A stretch of 17,473 nucleotides of DNA from Legionella genomosp. 1 (GTDB lineage Bacteria > Pseudomonadota > Gammaproteobacteria > Legionellales > Legionellaceae): contig CAMBDN010000022.1 of assembly GCA_945865355.1 (NCBI GenBank), positions 1 to 17,473 of the forward strand. The letters are read 5' to 3'. The notes under the pieces were generated by a model. The model was not told the origin of the DNA. It did not search any database and saw only the letters and a list, made by a program, of their open reading frames with translations. How positions within the stretch are numbered: the stretch's first letter is position 1; the number at the start of each line of letters is the position of its first letter. Shown here in pieces: positions 7,927 through 14,457 of this stretch. The position numbers and the translations under genes are program-made.

Positions 7927-9102
7927 ATGAGTCATTCATCATTCATCGCTAATTGGAACTACCCCACCGCCGTACGTGTAGGTGCCGGTCGCGTCAATGA
8001 ACTAGCCTCTGCGTGTACAACGTTAAATATGCAGGCCCCTTTATTGGTAACTGACCCAGGCTTAGCGGAACTACCAATGGTTGAGAGCATCTTGAAGCAC
8101 TGTCGTGAGACGGGTCTTCGCATCGCCTTATTTAAGCAAATTAAAGCGAACCCCACCGGTGAAAATATTATCAATGGTGTCGCCGCGTATCGCGCTGGTA
8201 AACATGATGGTGTCATTGCTTTTGGTGGCGGCTCAGCACTCGATGCCGGTAAAGCGATTGCCCTGATGATTGGACAAGATCGCCCACTTTGGGATTTTGA
8301 AGACATTGGTGATAACTGGAAGCGCGTCAATGCAGCAGGAATGGCCCCCGTAATCGCCGTTCCAACCACAGCTGGCACCGGCTCGGAGGTCGGGCGCGCA
8401 TCGGTGATCACTGACCAAGCATTGCAAATCAAAAAAATTATATTTCATCCGAATATGTTACCACAGCTGGTCATTCTCGATCCTGAACTTACTCTCGATC
8501 TGCCTGCAAAAATGACCGCGGCCACTGGCATGGACGCGCTGTCACACAATTTAGAGGCCTACTGCGCGCCCTATTTTCACCCCATGGCAGAGGGAATCGC
8601 CATCGAAGGGATACGATTGGTAAAAGATTATTTACCTCGTGTGATTAAAGATGGCCATGATTTAGAAGCACGCACCCAGCTGTTGGTTGCCTCCAGTATG
8701 GGAGCAACCGCATTTCAACGCGGCCTAGGTGCAATGCATGCGCTTGCCCATCCCCTAGGCGCAATTTACGATGCTCATCATGGCCGTTTAAACGCTATCC
8801 TAATGCCTTACGTTTTGCTTGCCAATCGCCGCGCCATAGAAAGTAAAATTACGCGTCTAGCCAATTATTTAGACATCAATGATGGTTTTAATGGATTTAT
8901 CGACTGGATATTACTATTACGCCAAGAGATTGGCATTGAGCATGGGCTTTTAGAAATTAACATTGATGGACAACATCTCAAACGTATTGCAAAAATGGCA
9001 ACAGAAGATGCGGCCGCCACGAGTAATCCAATCCTTTTTAACGTTGAACAGTATCAACACCTACTATTCGCCGCAATACATGGGGAATTGAGCGCATTAT
9101 GA
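7927..9102 (+). CDS. Iron-containing (group III) alcohol dehydrogenase
   Basis: The 391-residue protein belongs to the Fe-dependent alcohol dehydrogenase family (FucO, YqhD and relatives). The nucleotide site is GGGSALDAGKAIA (100-112). The four expected metal ligands are visible: Asp203 and His207 in GMDALSHNLEAY, His271 in GAMHALAHPLG, and His285 in YDAHHG, with the FucO-like 14-residue gap between the last two. PTTAGTGSEV (146-155) is also typical. It begins 13 bases after the aldehyde dehydrogenase with AGGAA upstream, and its TGA overlaps the next ATG by four bases. Within this operon it probably oxidises the hydroxyl of a gamma-glutamyl amino alcohol to the aldehyde. The reverse, detoxifying direction is also possible. 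This gene sets the cluster apart from the Puu pathway, which uses a flavin oxidase. Confidence 0.93.
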   Translation: MSHSSFIANWNYPTAVRVGAGRVNELASACTTLNMQAPLLVTDPGLAELPMVESILKHCRETGLRIALFKQIKANPTGENIINGVAAYRAGKHDGVIAFGGGSALDAGKAIALMIGQDRPLWDFEDIGDNWKRVNAAGMAPVIAVPTTAGTGSEVGRASVITDQALQIKKIIFHPNMLPQLVILDPELTLDLPAKMTAATGMDALSHNLEAYCAPYFHPMAEGIAIEGIRLVKDYLPRVIKDGHDLEARTQLLVASSMGATAFQRGLGAMHALAHPLGAIYDAHHGRLNAILMPYVLLANRRAIESKITRLANYLDINDGFNGFIDWILLLRQEIGIEHGLLEINIDGQHLKRIAKMATEDAAATSNPILFNVEQYQHLLFAAIHGELSAL

Positions 9103-9809
9103 ACATCGGAATCTTACAATGTGATCGCGTTAAGAAAATATTTGCGCCAGAGCATGGCCAATATCCGAATATGTTCGCAGCGATGCTTCACCCTGTCGAT
9201 CCCACCTTAACGTTTACTATTTACGACGTTGAACAATTGGAGATACCCACCGAAATTGATGCCTGTGATGCGTACTTAATTACCGGTAGCCGACATGGTG
9301 TCAACGATGACTTACCGTGGTTAACTCCGCTTGAACATTTCATACGCAACTTACATGCTGGACAAAAAAAAGTCATCGGCATTTGCTTTGGGCACCAAGT
9401 AATCGCCAAAGCACTGGGTGGTAAAGTGATCAAATCACCCAAAGGTTGGGGGATTGGAATGTCAATCAATAAAGTCACCCAACAGAAATCATGGATGAAA
9501 CCGCCTCGCTGTCAATTCAACCTGTTGATCAGCCATCAAGATCAGGTAGTGGAATTACCTCCAGGAGCAGAAATAGTAGCCAGCAATGAGTTCTGTCCAT
9601 TTTTTATGGTGCAAATAGGCAATAATCTTCTTACCGTTCAGGGACACCCTGAGTTTAGCAAAGAGTACTCTCGAGCCTTGATCGAAAAACGTAAAGATAT
9701 CCTCGACAGCCCCCGCTATGAAAAAGGACTTCAGTCACTGCAATTGGAAAAAGACAACATTATCGTAGCCCAATGGATCATCCAATTTTTAAATGATATT
9801 CCTCACTGA
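9099..9809 (+). CDS. Class I glutamine-amidotransferase-like gamma-glutamyl hydrolase
   Basis: The 236-residue protein is a stand-alone class I amidotransferase (GuaA N-domain-like fold). The triad is intact: nucleophile Cys96 in GICFGHQVIAKALGG, and His183 with Glu185 in QGHPEFS. YLITGSRHGVND (59-70) forms the usual oxyanion-side loop. No synthase domain follows, so it most likely acts as a hydrolase of gamma-glutamyl amides, the role PuuD (a C26-type relative) plays in E. coli. Its ATG overlaps the alcohol dehydrogenase stop (ATGA), the tightest coupling in the operon. It would release glutamate and the oxidised amine product, recycling the glutamate used by the first enzyme. Generic annotation would be GMP synthase-like amidotransferase; the proposed substrate is an inference from context. 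Confidence 0.88.
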   Translation: MNIGILQCDRVKKIFAPEHGQYPNMFAAMLHPVDPTLTFTIYDVEQLEIPTEIDACDAYLITGSRHGVNDDLPWLTPLEHFIRNLHAGQKKVIGICFGHQVIAKALGGKVIKSPKGWGIGMSINKVTQQKSWMKPPRCQFNLLISHQDQVVELPPGAEIVASNEFCPFFMVQIGNNLLTVQGHPEFSKEYSRALIEKRKDILDSPRYEKGLQSLQLEKDNIIVAQWIIQFLNDIPH

Positions 9810-9841
9810 CAAGATAGGAACGCCGACCACTCACAACAAAT

Positions 9842-9870
9842 TTGTAAATAGCAGAATCCTATTGTATTAT
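9842..9870 (+). promoter_or_regulatory. Sigma-70-like promoter of the small lipoprotein gene
   Basis: TTGTAA (9842-9847) and TATTAT (9865-9870) are 17 bases apart, matching consensus at 4/6 and 5/6, in an AT-rich stretch 31 bases before the ATG at 9902. A perfect 10-base palindrome, ACAAATTTGT (9836-9845), overlaps the -35 box and could be an operator half or a chance AT palindrome. Confidence 0.5.
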
Positions 9871-9901
9871 AAATATACATGACAAATGCAAGGACGCTAC
9901 A

Positions 9902-10063
9902 ATGAAACGATTGATTATTTCAGCTCTATTTTTTTCTTCTGTGATCCTGTTATCCAGCTGTTGTAACAATGGCTGTGGCAATGCAACTGATTATACCTCA
10001 TACAGCTCCAGTGATTGCTGCGGTGGTGGTTCATCAGGCTGCTGTGGTTCTGGTGGTTGGTAA
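9902..10063 (+). CDS. Small Cys/Gly-rich lipoprotein
   Basis: The ATG at 9902, with AAGGA about 8 bases upstream, opens 53 codons. The product begins MKRLIISALFFSSVILLSSC: a short basic start, a hydrophobic core, and a lipobox LSSC that makes Cys20 the lipidated residue after cleavage by signal peptidase II. The mature peptide is only 34 residues, with seven Cys (20, 21, 25, 39, 40, 47, 48), mostly in CC pairs, among Gly, Ser and Asn, ending CCGSGGW. No named family is recognised. It should sit on a periplasm-facing membrane leaflet. The Cys pairs could bind metal or form disulfides; equally they could be low-complexity sequence. It has its own promoter and a strong terminator, so it is probably a single-gene transcript, which supports it being real despite its size. 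Confidence 0.72.
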   Translation: MKRLIISALFFSSVILLSSCCNNGCGNATDYTSYSSSDCCGGGSSGCCGSGGW

Positions 10064-10081
10064 CCCTCACATCAATACACT

Positions 10082-10130
10082 AGAAAAACCCTGTAAGAAG
10101 TGGCTTTGGTAATGCTTACAGGGTTTTTCT
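10082..10130. terminator. Strong rho-independent terminator, usable on both strands
   Basis: A 16-bp perfect stem pairs 10082-10097 with 10115-10130 around a 17-base loop. CCCTGTAAG and CTTACAGGG form its GC part. The outer stem is A5 against T5 (10124-10128), so the same element supplies a U-run in either direction. It lies 18 bases after the small lipoprotein stop and separates that gene from the coiled-coil gene. Confidence 0.85.
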
Positions 10131-10220
10131 CAATCTTAGTCAAGGACAATCTTTTCTGTTCTCGAAGTGAATTTAGCCCTAGGTATATTGAGTTATTTAC
10201 CACTTAAACTGGAAAAATCG

Positions 10221-10742
10221 ATGCTATTTTTTACTAAGAAAACCCGGGACGAACTGCAACGTATTAGTATTGAAGACTCACTTCCTTATTTGCAAAGCAA
10301 AAAGGAAGACTATCGCTCAAAAAAACATCTTATTGAAAGACATATCGTTGCCGTAGAGGAGACAGTTAAACAATTAAAGACTGAGAAACGCGAACAGAAA
10401 GCGCATTTAAATCGTCTCATAGCTGAAGAAGATGCTGCCATCGCTTCCGAGGAGCAAAGAAAAATATCGCTTAAAGAAGCTTTTGAGGACCGCTCTATAG
10501 ATAGTTATATGATAAGAAACAGTCTTTTATCCTATTCACCGCTAGAAACCTATTTACATAGTGTTTCTGAAGTAAAAGAAAAGATTTCACAATTAAACGC
10601 TAAGATTAACCAACTGGAAACCACCCTCGCCACTTTAAGGCAGGAAAAATCTGCTTTCCGTGATGCATTGAAAGCTATAAACAGCTTTATAGAGAGTAAA
10701 AAAGAAGAAACCCGATTCAGCGAATTGGAAACGTCGCCGTAA
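10221..10742 (+). CDS. Coiled-coil protein of unknown function
   Basis: From ATG 10221 the protein has 173 residues. A GGAAA ribosome-binding-like sequence lies just upstream; the longer frame from GTG 10167 lacks a ribosome binding site and is less likely. I recognise no family. The sequence is highly charged and helical, with two heptad-rich stretches: about residues 25-95 (IERHIVAVEETVKQLKTEKR and onward) and about 118-162 (VKEKISQLNAKINQLETTLA and onward). A break around 96-117 (SYMIRNSLLSYSPLETYLHS) would let the helices fold back as a hairpin. There is no signal peptide or membrane segment, so it is probably cytoplasmic or exported by a specialised system. It stands alone between a terminator and the promoter at 10766. 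A structural, scaffold or effector-like role cannot be told apart from sequence. Confidence 0.7.
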   Translation: MLFFTKKTRDELQRISIEDSLPYLQSKKEDYRSKKHLIERHIVAVEETVKQLKTEKREQKAHLNRLIAEEDAAIASEEQRKISLKEAFEDRSIDSYMIRNSLLSYSPLETYLHSVSEVKEKISQLNAKINQLETTLATLRQEKSAFRDALKAINSFIESKKEETRFSELETSP

Positions 10743-10765
10743 ACCTAAAGCCTCCTCCGTCCTCA

Positions 10766-10794
10766 TTGACAAATATTTATTCGAAATATATATA
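10766..10794 (+). promoter_or_regulatory. Sigma-70 promoter of the membrane-protein gene
   Basis: A perfect -35 box TTGACA (10766-10771) is followed after 17 bases by TATATA (10789-10794) in an AT-rich run. It leaves a leader of about 110 bases before the ATG at 10912, which holds two tiny reading frames. Confidence 0.6.
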
Positions 10795-10859
10795 TAGCTG
10801 GATTTTTATGTACAAAATGTGAAAACGATGAGTTGACGTATCCCCGAAAGGAAAAAGGG

Positions 10860-10915
10860 ATGTCATCTTTTAGAGAAGTTACCTAATGCGTGGCTCATTC
10901 CAGGAGGAACAATGA
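10860..10915 (+). other. Two tiny overlapping reading frames in the leader (possible uORFs)
   Basis: An ATG at 10860, preceded by AAAGGAAAAAGGG, encodes MSSFREVT and stops at 10884-10886. A second frame begins in the stop (TAATG, ATG 10886), encodes MRGSFQEEQ and stops at 10913-10915, overlapping the main ATG at 10912. The chain could couple ribosomes into the main gene, or it could be chance in a short leader. Confidence 0.25.
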
Positions 10916-11952
10916 GAATTTCTCGTGCTATATTACATAAAGCGGTTGAAATGGAAATTATTAAAGAACAACAAGTCGACGCTTTATTTGAATTTATAAA
11001 AAACCAACCCGATCAAAAATCAAATTTCAATTTAAACAACCTCTTCTATTACATTGGTGGCTTTCTTGCTATTGGTGCAATGTCACTGTTTATGAACTTA
11101 AGTTGGGCCGAATTTGGTGGGTGGGGTATTTTTGTTCTGGCCGTATTATATGCTGCTATTGGATTGGGATTAGCAGAAAAATTTCAAAAAAAATTCATGG
11201 ATATTCCTGCAAGTATTTGCGCTGCCTTTGTCGTGTGTTTAGCTCCGATTGCGATCTATGCAGTCCAACTTGCTTTGGGCTCGTGGCCAGAAAACCCGCA
11301 TCATCATGACTACTATTTTCTCATCAAGTTGAATTGGCTTTACATAGAGTTGGGTACGGTCATCTTCGGGTCAATACTGGGATTGAAATACCGTTATGCA
11401 ATTATGCTCCTGCCAATTACTCTAGCACTTTGGTATTTATCAATGGACATAGCCGCCTTCTTTATAGATGGCCCTCCTGATTTTGCCATCAGTGCAACCA
11501 CTTCTTTATTTTTTGGGCTGACCATAACTGCTCTGGCCTTTTGGGTTGATATACGATCCAAGAGCACCATTGATTATGCATTTTGGTTATACCTTTCGGG
11601 CGTGATCATTTTTTGGGGTGGCATGACAGCGCTCGATAAGAATGGTGAATTCTCAAAATTTCTCTATCTTTGTACCAATCTTCTCATGATGGCTATCGGT
11701 GTCATTCTGGCGAGAAAGGTCTTCGATATTCTTGGTGCGATAGGTAGCAGCCTGTATCTTGCCCATCTTACTTCACAAGTTTTTCAAGACAGCGTCTTAT
11801 TCCCCATTGCATTGACTGTCATCGGTTTGATCGTCATTTATCTTGGAACACTATGGCAAAAAAATGCGGCCTTAATTACTAAAGAAGCGCAATCGATCTT
11901 ACCAAAATCAATTCAGGATCTATTGCAATCACGACTAATGATTCAGGACTGA
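10912..11952 (+). CDS. DUF2157-like polytopic membrane protein
   Basis: The 346-residue protein has a roughly 40-residue soluble N-terminus (LHKAVEMEIIKEQQVDALFE, resembling the helix at the start of DUF2157 proteins), then about nine hydrophobic spans from residue 42 to 315. Examples are FYYIGGFLAIGAMSLFM and LFPIALTVIGLIVIYLG. It ends in a soluble tail of about 30 residues. A His-rich loop, ENPHHHDYY, lies at about 126-134. An excellent AGGAGG ribosome binding site (10902-10907) fixes the ATG at 10912, and a consensus -35 promoter lies at 10766. The family is widespread but has no assigned biochemical function; I see no catalytic or transport motif. Its transcript ends before, or converges on, the outer-membrane channel gene at 12105. 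The DUF2157 label rests on overall resemblance, not on a search. Confidence 0.72.
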   Translation: MRISRAILHKAVEMEIIKEQQVDALFEFIKNQPDQKSNFNLNNLFYYIGGFLAIGAMSLFMNLSWAEFGGWGIFVLAVLYAAIGLGLAEKFQKKFMDIPASICAAFVVCLAPIAIYAVQLALGSWPENPHHHDYYFLIKLNWLYIELGTVIFGSILGLKYRYAIMLLPITLALWYLSMDIAAFFIDGPPDFAISATTSLFFGLTITALAFWVDIRSKSTIDYAFWLYLSGVIIFWGGMTALDKNGEFSKFLYLCTNLLMMAIGVILARKVFDILGAIGSSLYLAHLTSQVFQDSVLFPIALTVIGLIVIYLGTLWQKNAALITKEAQSILPKSIQDLLQSRLMIQD

Positions 11953-12024
11953 TGTCAATTATCAAAAACCAAGTATCGTGAGTAACGTAATTTTTCTATA
12001 ACCCTGAAAAATATACCCGCCAAC

Positions 12025-12047
12025 GAACCGCGGCTTGACCACGGTTC
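12025..12047 (-). terminator. Hairpin downstream of the efflux operon
   Basis: On the minus strand GAACCGTGG and CCGCGGTTC form a continuous 9-bp stem (one G-U pair) with a 5-base loop; on the plus strand the same site has a C-A mismatch. A short T-run (minus strand ATATTTTTC) follows about 10 bases later, so this is an imperfect intrinsic terminator for the leftward operon. Confidence 0.4.
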
Positions 12048-12098
12048 CAGCCGTTTAAAGTCCGCCACCCACATTTACAAGATGCATCGGCCATAATA

Positions 12099-12119
12099 GG
12101 TCGTTCAAACGGCCTTTTT
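12099..12119 (+). terminator. Hairpin plus T-run converging into the operon's last gene
   Basis: GGTCGT (12099-12104) pairs with ACGGCC (12109-12114, one G-U pair) around a TCAA loop and is followed at once by TTTTT (12115-12119). It is well placed to end rightward transcription from the gene at 10912. It overlaps the last codons of the leftward gene. Confidence 0.5.
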
Positions 12120-13568
12120 CTCAGCATTTGGTACCGATTCCCCTGCTCGATAACCACCGGCTAATTCTTGGTACAATCTAACAATGGTAAGTAATTGTTG
12201 CAATTTATCTTGATTAAGATTGATATTTATCCTATCCAATACCACTTTGCTTTTTAATGTTTCAACATAGTTTTGAATACCACGCTGATACAAACGATGA
12301 TTTAACTGATAAGCTTTGGAAAGATGTTGTTGCGCGAGCGCTGTGTGATTAAATTTATTGGTTAACCGCTCATTTTCAGTTAATGCATTCGTGGTATCAC
12401 GTAGGGCCATTTGTAAAGTATCAATGTAGTTGTAATAAGACACTTTGTTTAAGCCACGAGCTTTAGCAATTTCACCAATCACTGAGAACTTAAATATTGG
12501 AAATTGTAGGAGTTGATCATTAAAATAAACATTTTTATGGGGGAAAATATACCTATTATTTCCAGCAGCTTTCCCACCAATCAAATCCAATTGCACCGTC
12601 GGCAATAGTGTACTGGCCGCTAAACCAATGCCTTCATTAGACGCCCGCAAACGATTTTCAACCATTTGCATATCCGGTCGATTCTCAAGAACAGTTAACG
12701 GTAACGAACCAGGAATTAAGTGCTTATTATTAAGATCGATGAATTTCATCGTTGTTTTTATTTCGCCAGGATTTTGATTAATTAAATAACGAATCGCATT
12801 ACGACTCAAAATAATATTTCGTTCAATTAACTCTTGTTCACCATGGATGATATTAACTTGGCTGTACAAATCTTGCGGATCAATATTTGAGCTCAAGCCA
12901 TCTTTATATACTTTTTCGCCAATAATGGCCAGGCGAGTTAAATCGTTTGCCAAGTCCTGCAATAATCGTTTGCGCTCTACCTCCGCTTGATAGGTAAAAT
13001 AGCTCGCTGAAATTTCAGAAATAACGGCTAGTTTAACCGCATCATCTTCGGCTTTCACCTGAGCCAATTTATATTTAGCCTGCTTTTGCTCCTGTATTTG
13101 TTTGAAAACGTTCATCGTGTAGGTCGGAATTAAAACAGCCAACATACCAGGGAAACCAGTAGCTGGGTTTCTAGAGTATCCTACCATCGCATCTAAATCC
13201 GGGATCCATTGATAATGAATTTTCTTAAGCTCTCCCTCCGCTGCTTCAATGTGCCCACGCGACATATTGAGGCTGTTATTACTAACAAGGCCACTATCGA
13301 TCAATTGGTTGAGTGTTGGATCATTGAAACCACGCCACCACGCCAAATAAGGGGTATTTTTTTCGTCCGTAGGAGTCATGTGTCTATCAGCAACGGTCCA
13401 TTGATTAGCAACGGCAACATCCGGCTTATGATATGGATTATTGTAACCACATCCAGTTAAAGAAGATGCTATCAATAACAGGAGCGCTGCACCGTTCAGA
13501 CGCCATCGGCCTGTAATAAATAATTGCGAAACCATTTCATTCGCAAAGGAGTTAACCAGGTGCCGCAT
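12105..13568 (-). CDS. Outer-membrane efflux lipoprotein (OprM/NodT/MdtP type)
   Basis: This 487-residue protein should form the trimeric TolC-like channel that carries substrate across the periplasm and outer membrane. After a basic start, a hydrophobic stretch ends in the lipobox SLTGC, making Cys40 the lipidated residue. YLAWWRGFNDPTLNQLI (74-90) is the typical entry motif of RND/NodT outer-membrane factors. Two alpha-barrel repeats follow, the second including LPLTVLENRPDMQMVENRLR, another family signature. The unusually long n-region (about 24 residues) could suggest a start at the internal Met12. However, GGAG six bases before ATG 13568 supports the longer form. The gene overlaps the preceding membrane-protein gene by 17 bases and is the last of the operon. 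Together with the adaptor and the FUSC proteins it completes an exporter like E. coli MdtNOP. Confidence 0.9.
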   Translation of the reverse strand: MRHLVNSFANEMVSQLFITGRWRLNGAALLLLIASSLTGCGYNNPYHKPDVAVANQWTVADRHMTPTDEKNTPYLAWWRGFNDPTLNQLIDSGLVSNNSLNMSRGHIEAAEGELKKIHYQWIPDLDAMVGYSRNPATGFPGMLAVLIPTYTMNVFKQIQEQKQAKYKLAQVKAEDDAVKLAVISEISASYFTYQAEVERKRLLQDLANDLTRLAIIGEKVYKDGLSSNIDPQDLYSQVNIIHGEQELIERNIILSRNAIRYLINQNPGEIKTTMKFIDLNNKHLIPGSLPLTVLENRPDMQMVENRLRASNEGIGLAASTLLPTVQLDLIGGKAAGNNRYIFPHKNVYFNDQLLQFPIFKFSVIGEIAKARGLNKVSYYNYIDTLQMALRDTTNALTENERLTNKFNHTALAQQHLSKAYQLNHRLYQRGIQNYVETLKSKVVLDRININLNQDKLQQLLTIVRLYQELAGGYRAGESVPNAEKKAV

Positions 13569-14457
13569 GTATTACTCCAGAAGTATCGTTATTCATTTCC
13601 TCACTTACAACATATGTTTTTAAACGCTCCAAGTCATCATGAATTTCTTGCAATAACTGATAATAATCGAATTTGTGATAACGTTTGGTATAGTAAGCCA
13701 TATATAATGCTTTTAGGCCGATAAAGATACGGTTAGTTAGCGTCACAAACTCACTAAATTCATCACCAACGGCACGCTCAGATTTGACCATAAACTGTGA
13801 ATTTTGTATCAGTGTATTCACTTCAAATAAACTACTGGTGAGCTTTATACAGCTACTGAACCACACTGTTCGCCGTATTTTTTTTTGATTCAATAGATCA
13901 ACCAAACAATATAGATCCTTAATGACTTCCGTTTGTGTATCGCTAATAAACCGCTGCATCATCCGATAACGGCTAAACCAGAGATACTCAAAACCTAAAA
14001 TAATAGCAAACGCAATGAGTGTACAAACCGTATAATCAATAATGAAATAAAAGATAGGAGCAGCCTGTTGGCTACTGAAATACCCTGTTCCAATGACAGA
14101 GGTATTCACTGTAAATACGGTGGGAATACTATAGGCTCTTCCCACAAAAAAATGCGCGAAAAATACAGTGAGTGGAATGATTATAATCAAGACACGATAA
14201 TCAATATGTCCTACAAACCATAATAGATAACCACTAAATAAGCCTAACAGGACACCTAGAAAACGATGATAAGCGCGAAAGAGCGTTGTACCATTATCAA
14301 ATCCGGCATAGATCATCATCACCGCAAATCCCGTCCAACCTGCACGCGGATAACGCAATAATTCCTGTATAATTAATGTAAAGAAATAGACTGTGCTGAT
14401 TTGAATACAACGTAGAGTGCGATAACTATGCGGTAGCGGATTTATTGATGTTGACAT
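13552..14457 (-). CDS. FUSC-family inner-membrane transporter, C-terminal half-like
   Basis: The 301-residue protein resembles the second half of the aromatic acid/fusaric acid exporter family (AaeB, MdtO). It has about six membrane spans in residues 20-160, including WTGFAVMMIYAGFDNGTT and RAYHRFLGVLLGLFSGYLLW, which match the FUSC pattern of a Trp-containing helix followed by an arginine-led RxxGxxxG helix. A cytoplasmic helical domain (about 165-290) follows. Standard family members are 650-700 residues with two such units; here the units are separate genes. The ATG at 14457 has GGA seven bases upstream and overlaps the preceding gene by 16 bases in another frame. It probably works with the product of 14442-15374 as one transporter that hands substrate to the HlyD-type adaptor. 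The substrate is unknown. Confidence 0.83.
   Translation of the reverse strand: MSTSINPLPHSYRTLRCIQISTVYFFTLIIQELLRYPRAGWTGFAVMMIYAGFDNGTTLFRAYHRFLGVLLGLFSGYLLWFVGHIDYRVLIIIIPLTVFFAHFFVGRAYSIPTVFTVNTSVIGTGYFSSQQAAPIFYFIIDYTVCTLIAFAIILGFEYLWFSRYRMMQRFISDTQTEVIKDLYCLVDLLNQKKIRRTVWFSSCIKLTSSLFEVNTLIQNSQFMVKSERAVGDEFSEFVTLTNRIFIGLKALYMAYYTKRYHKFDYYQLLQEIHDDLERLKTYVVSEEMNNDTSGVIHAAPG

Noticed and set aside
5150..9809. Naming the operon puuA-puuC-puuD (putrescine use)
   Set aside because: There is no amine oxidase (PuuB) and an Fe-type alcohol dehydrogenase is present instead; the symbols would imply an unproven substrate.
10167..10220. GTG start adding 18 residues to the coiled-coil protein
   Set aside because: No properly spaced ribosome binding site is found, whereas GGAAA precedes the ATG at 10221.
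12025..12115. tRNA-like or small RNA gene between the converging genes
   Set aside because: The GGTTC-containing hairpin looked T-arm-like, but no acceptor, D or anticodon arms can be drawn; two terminator-like hairpins explain the structure better.
13535..13568. Start of the outer-membrane channel at internal Met12
   Set aside because: It would give a shorter, more typical signal peptide, but GGAG six bases before the ATG at 13568 supports the longer form.
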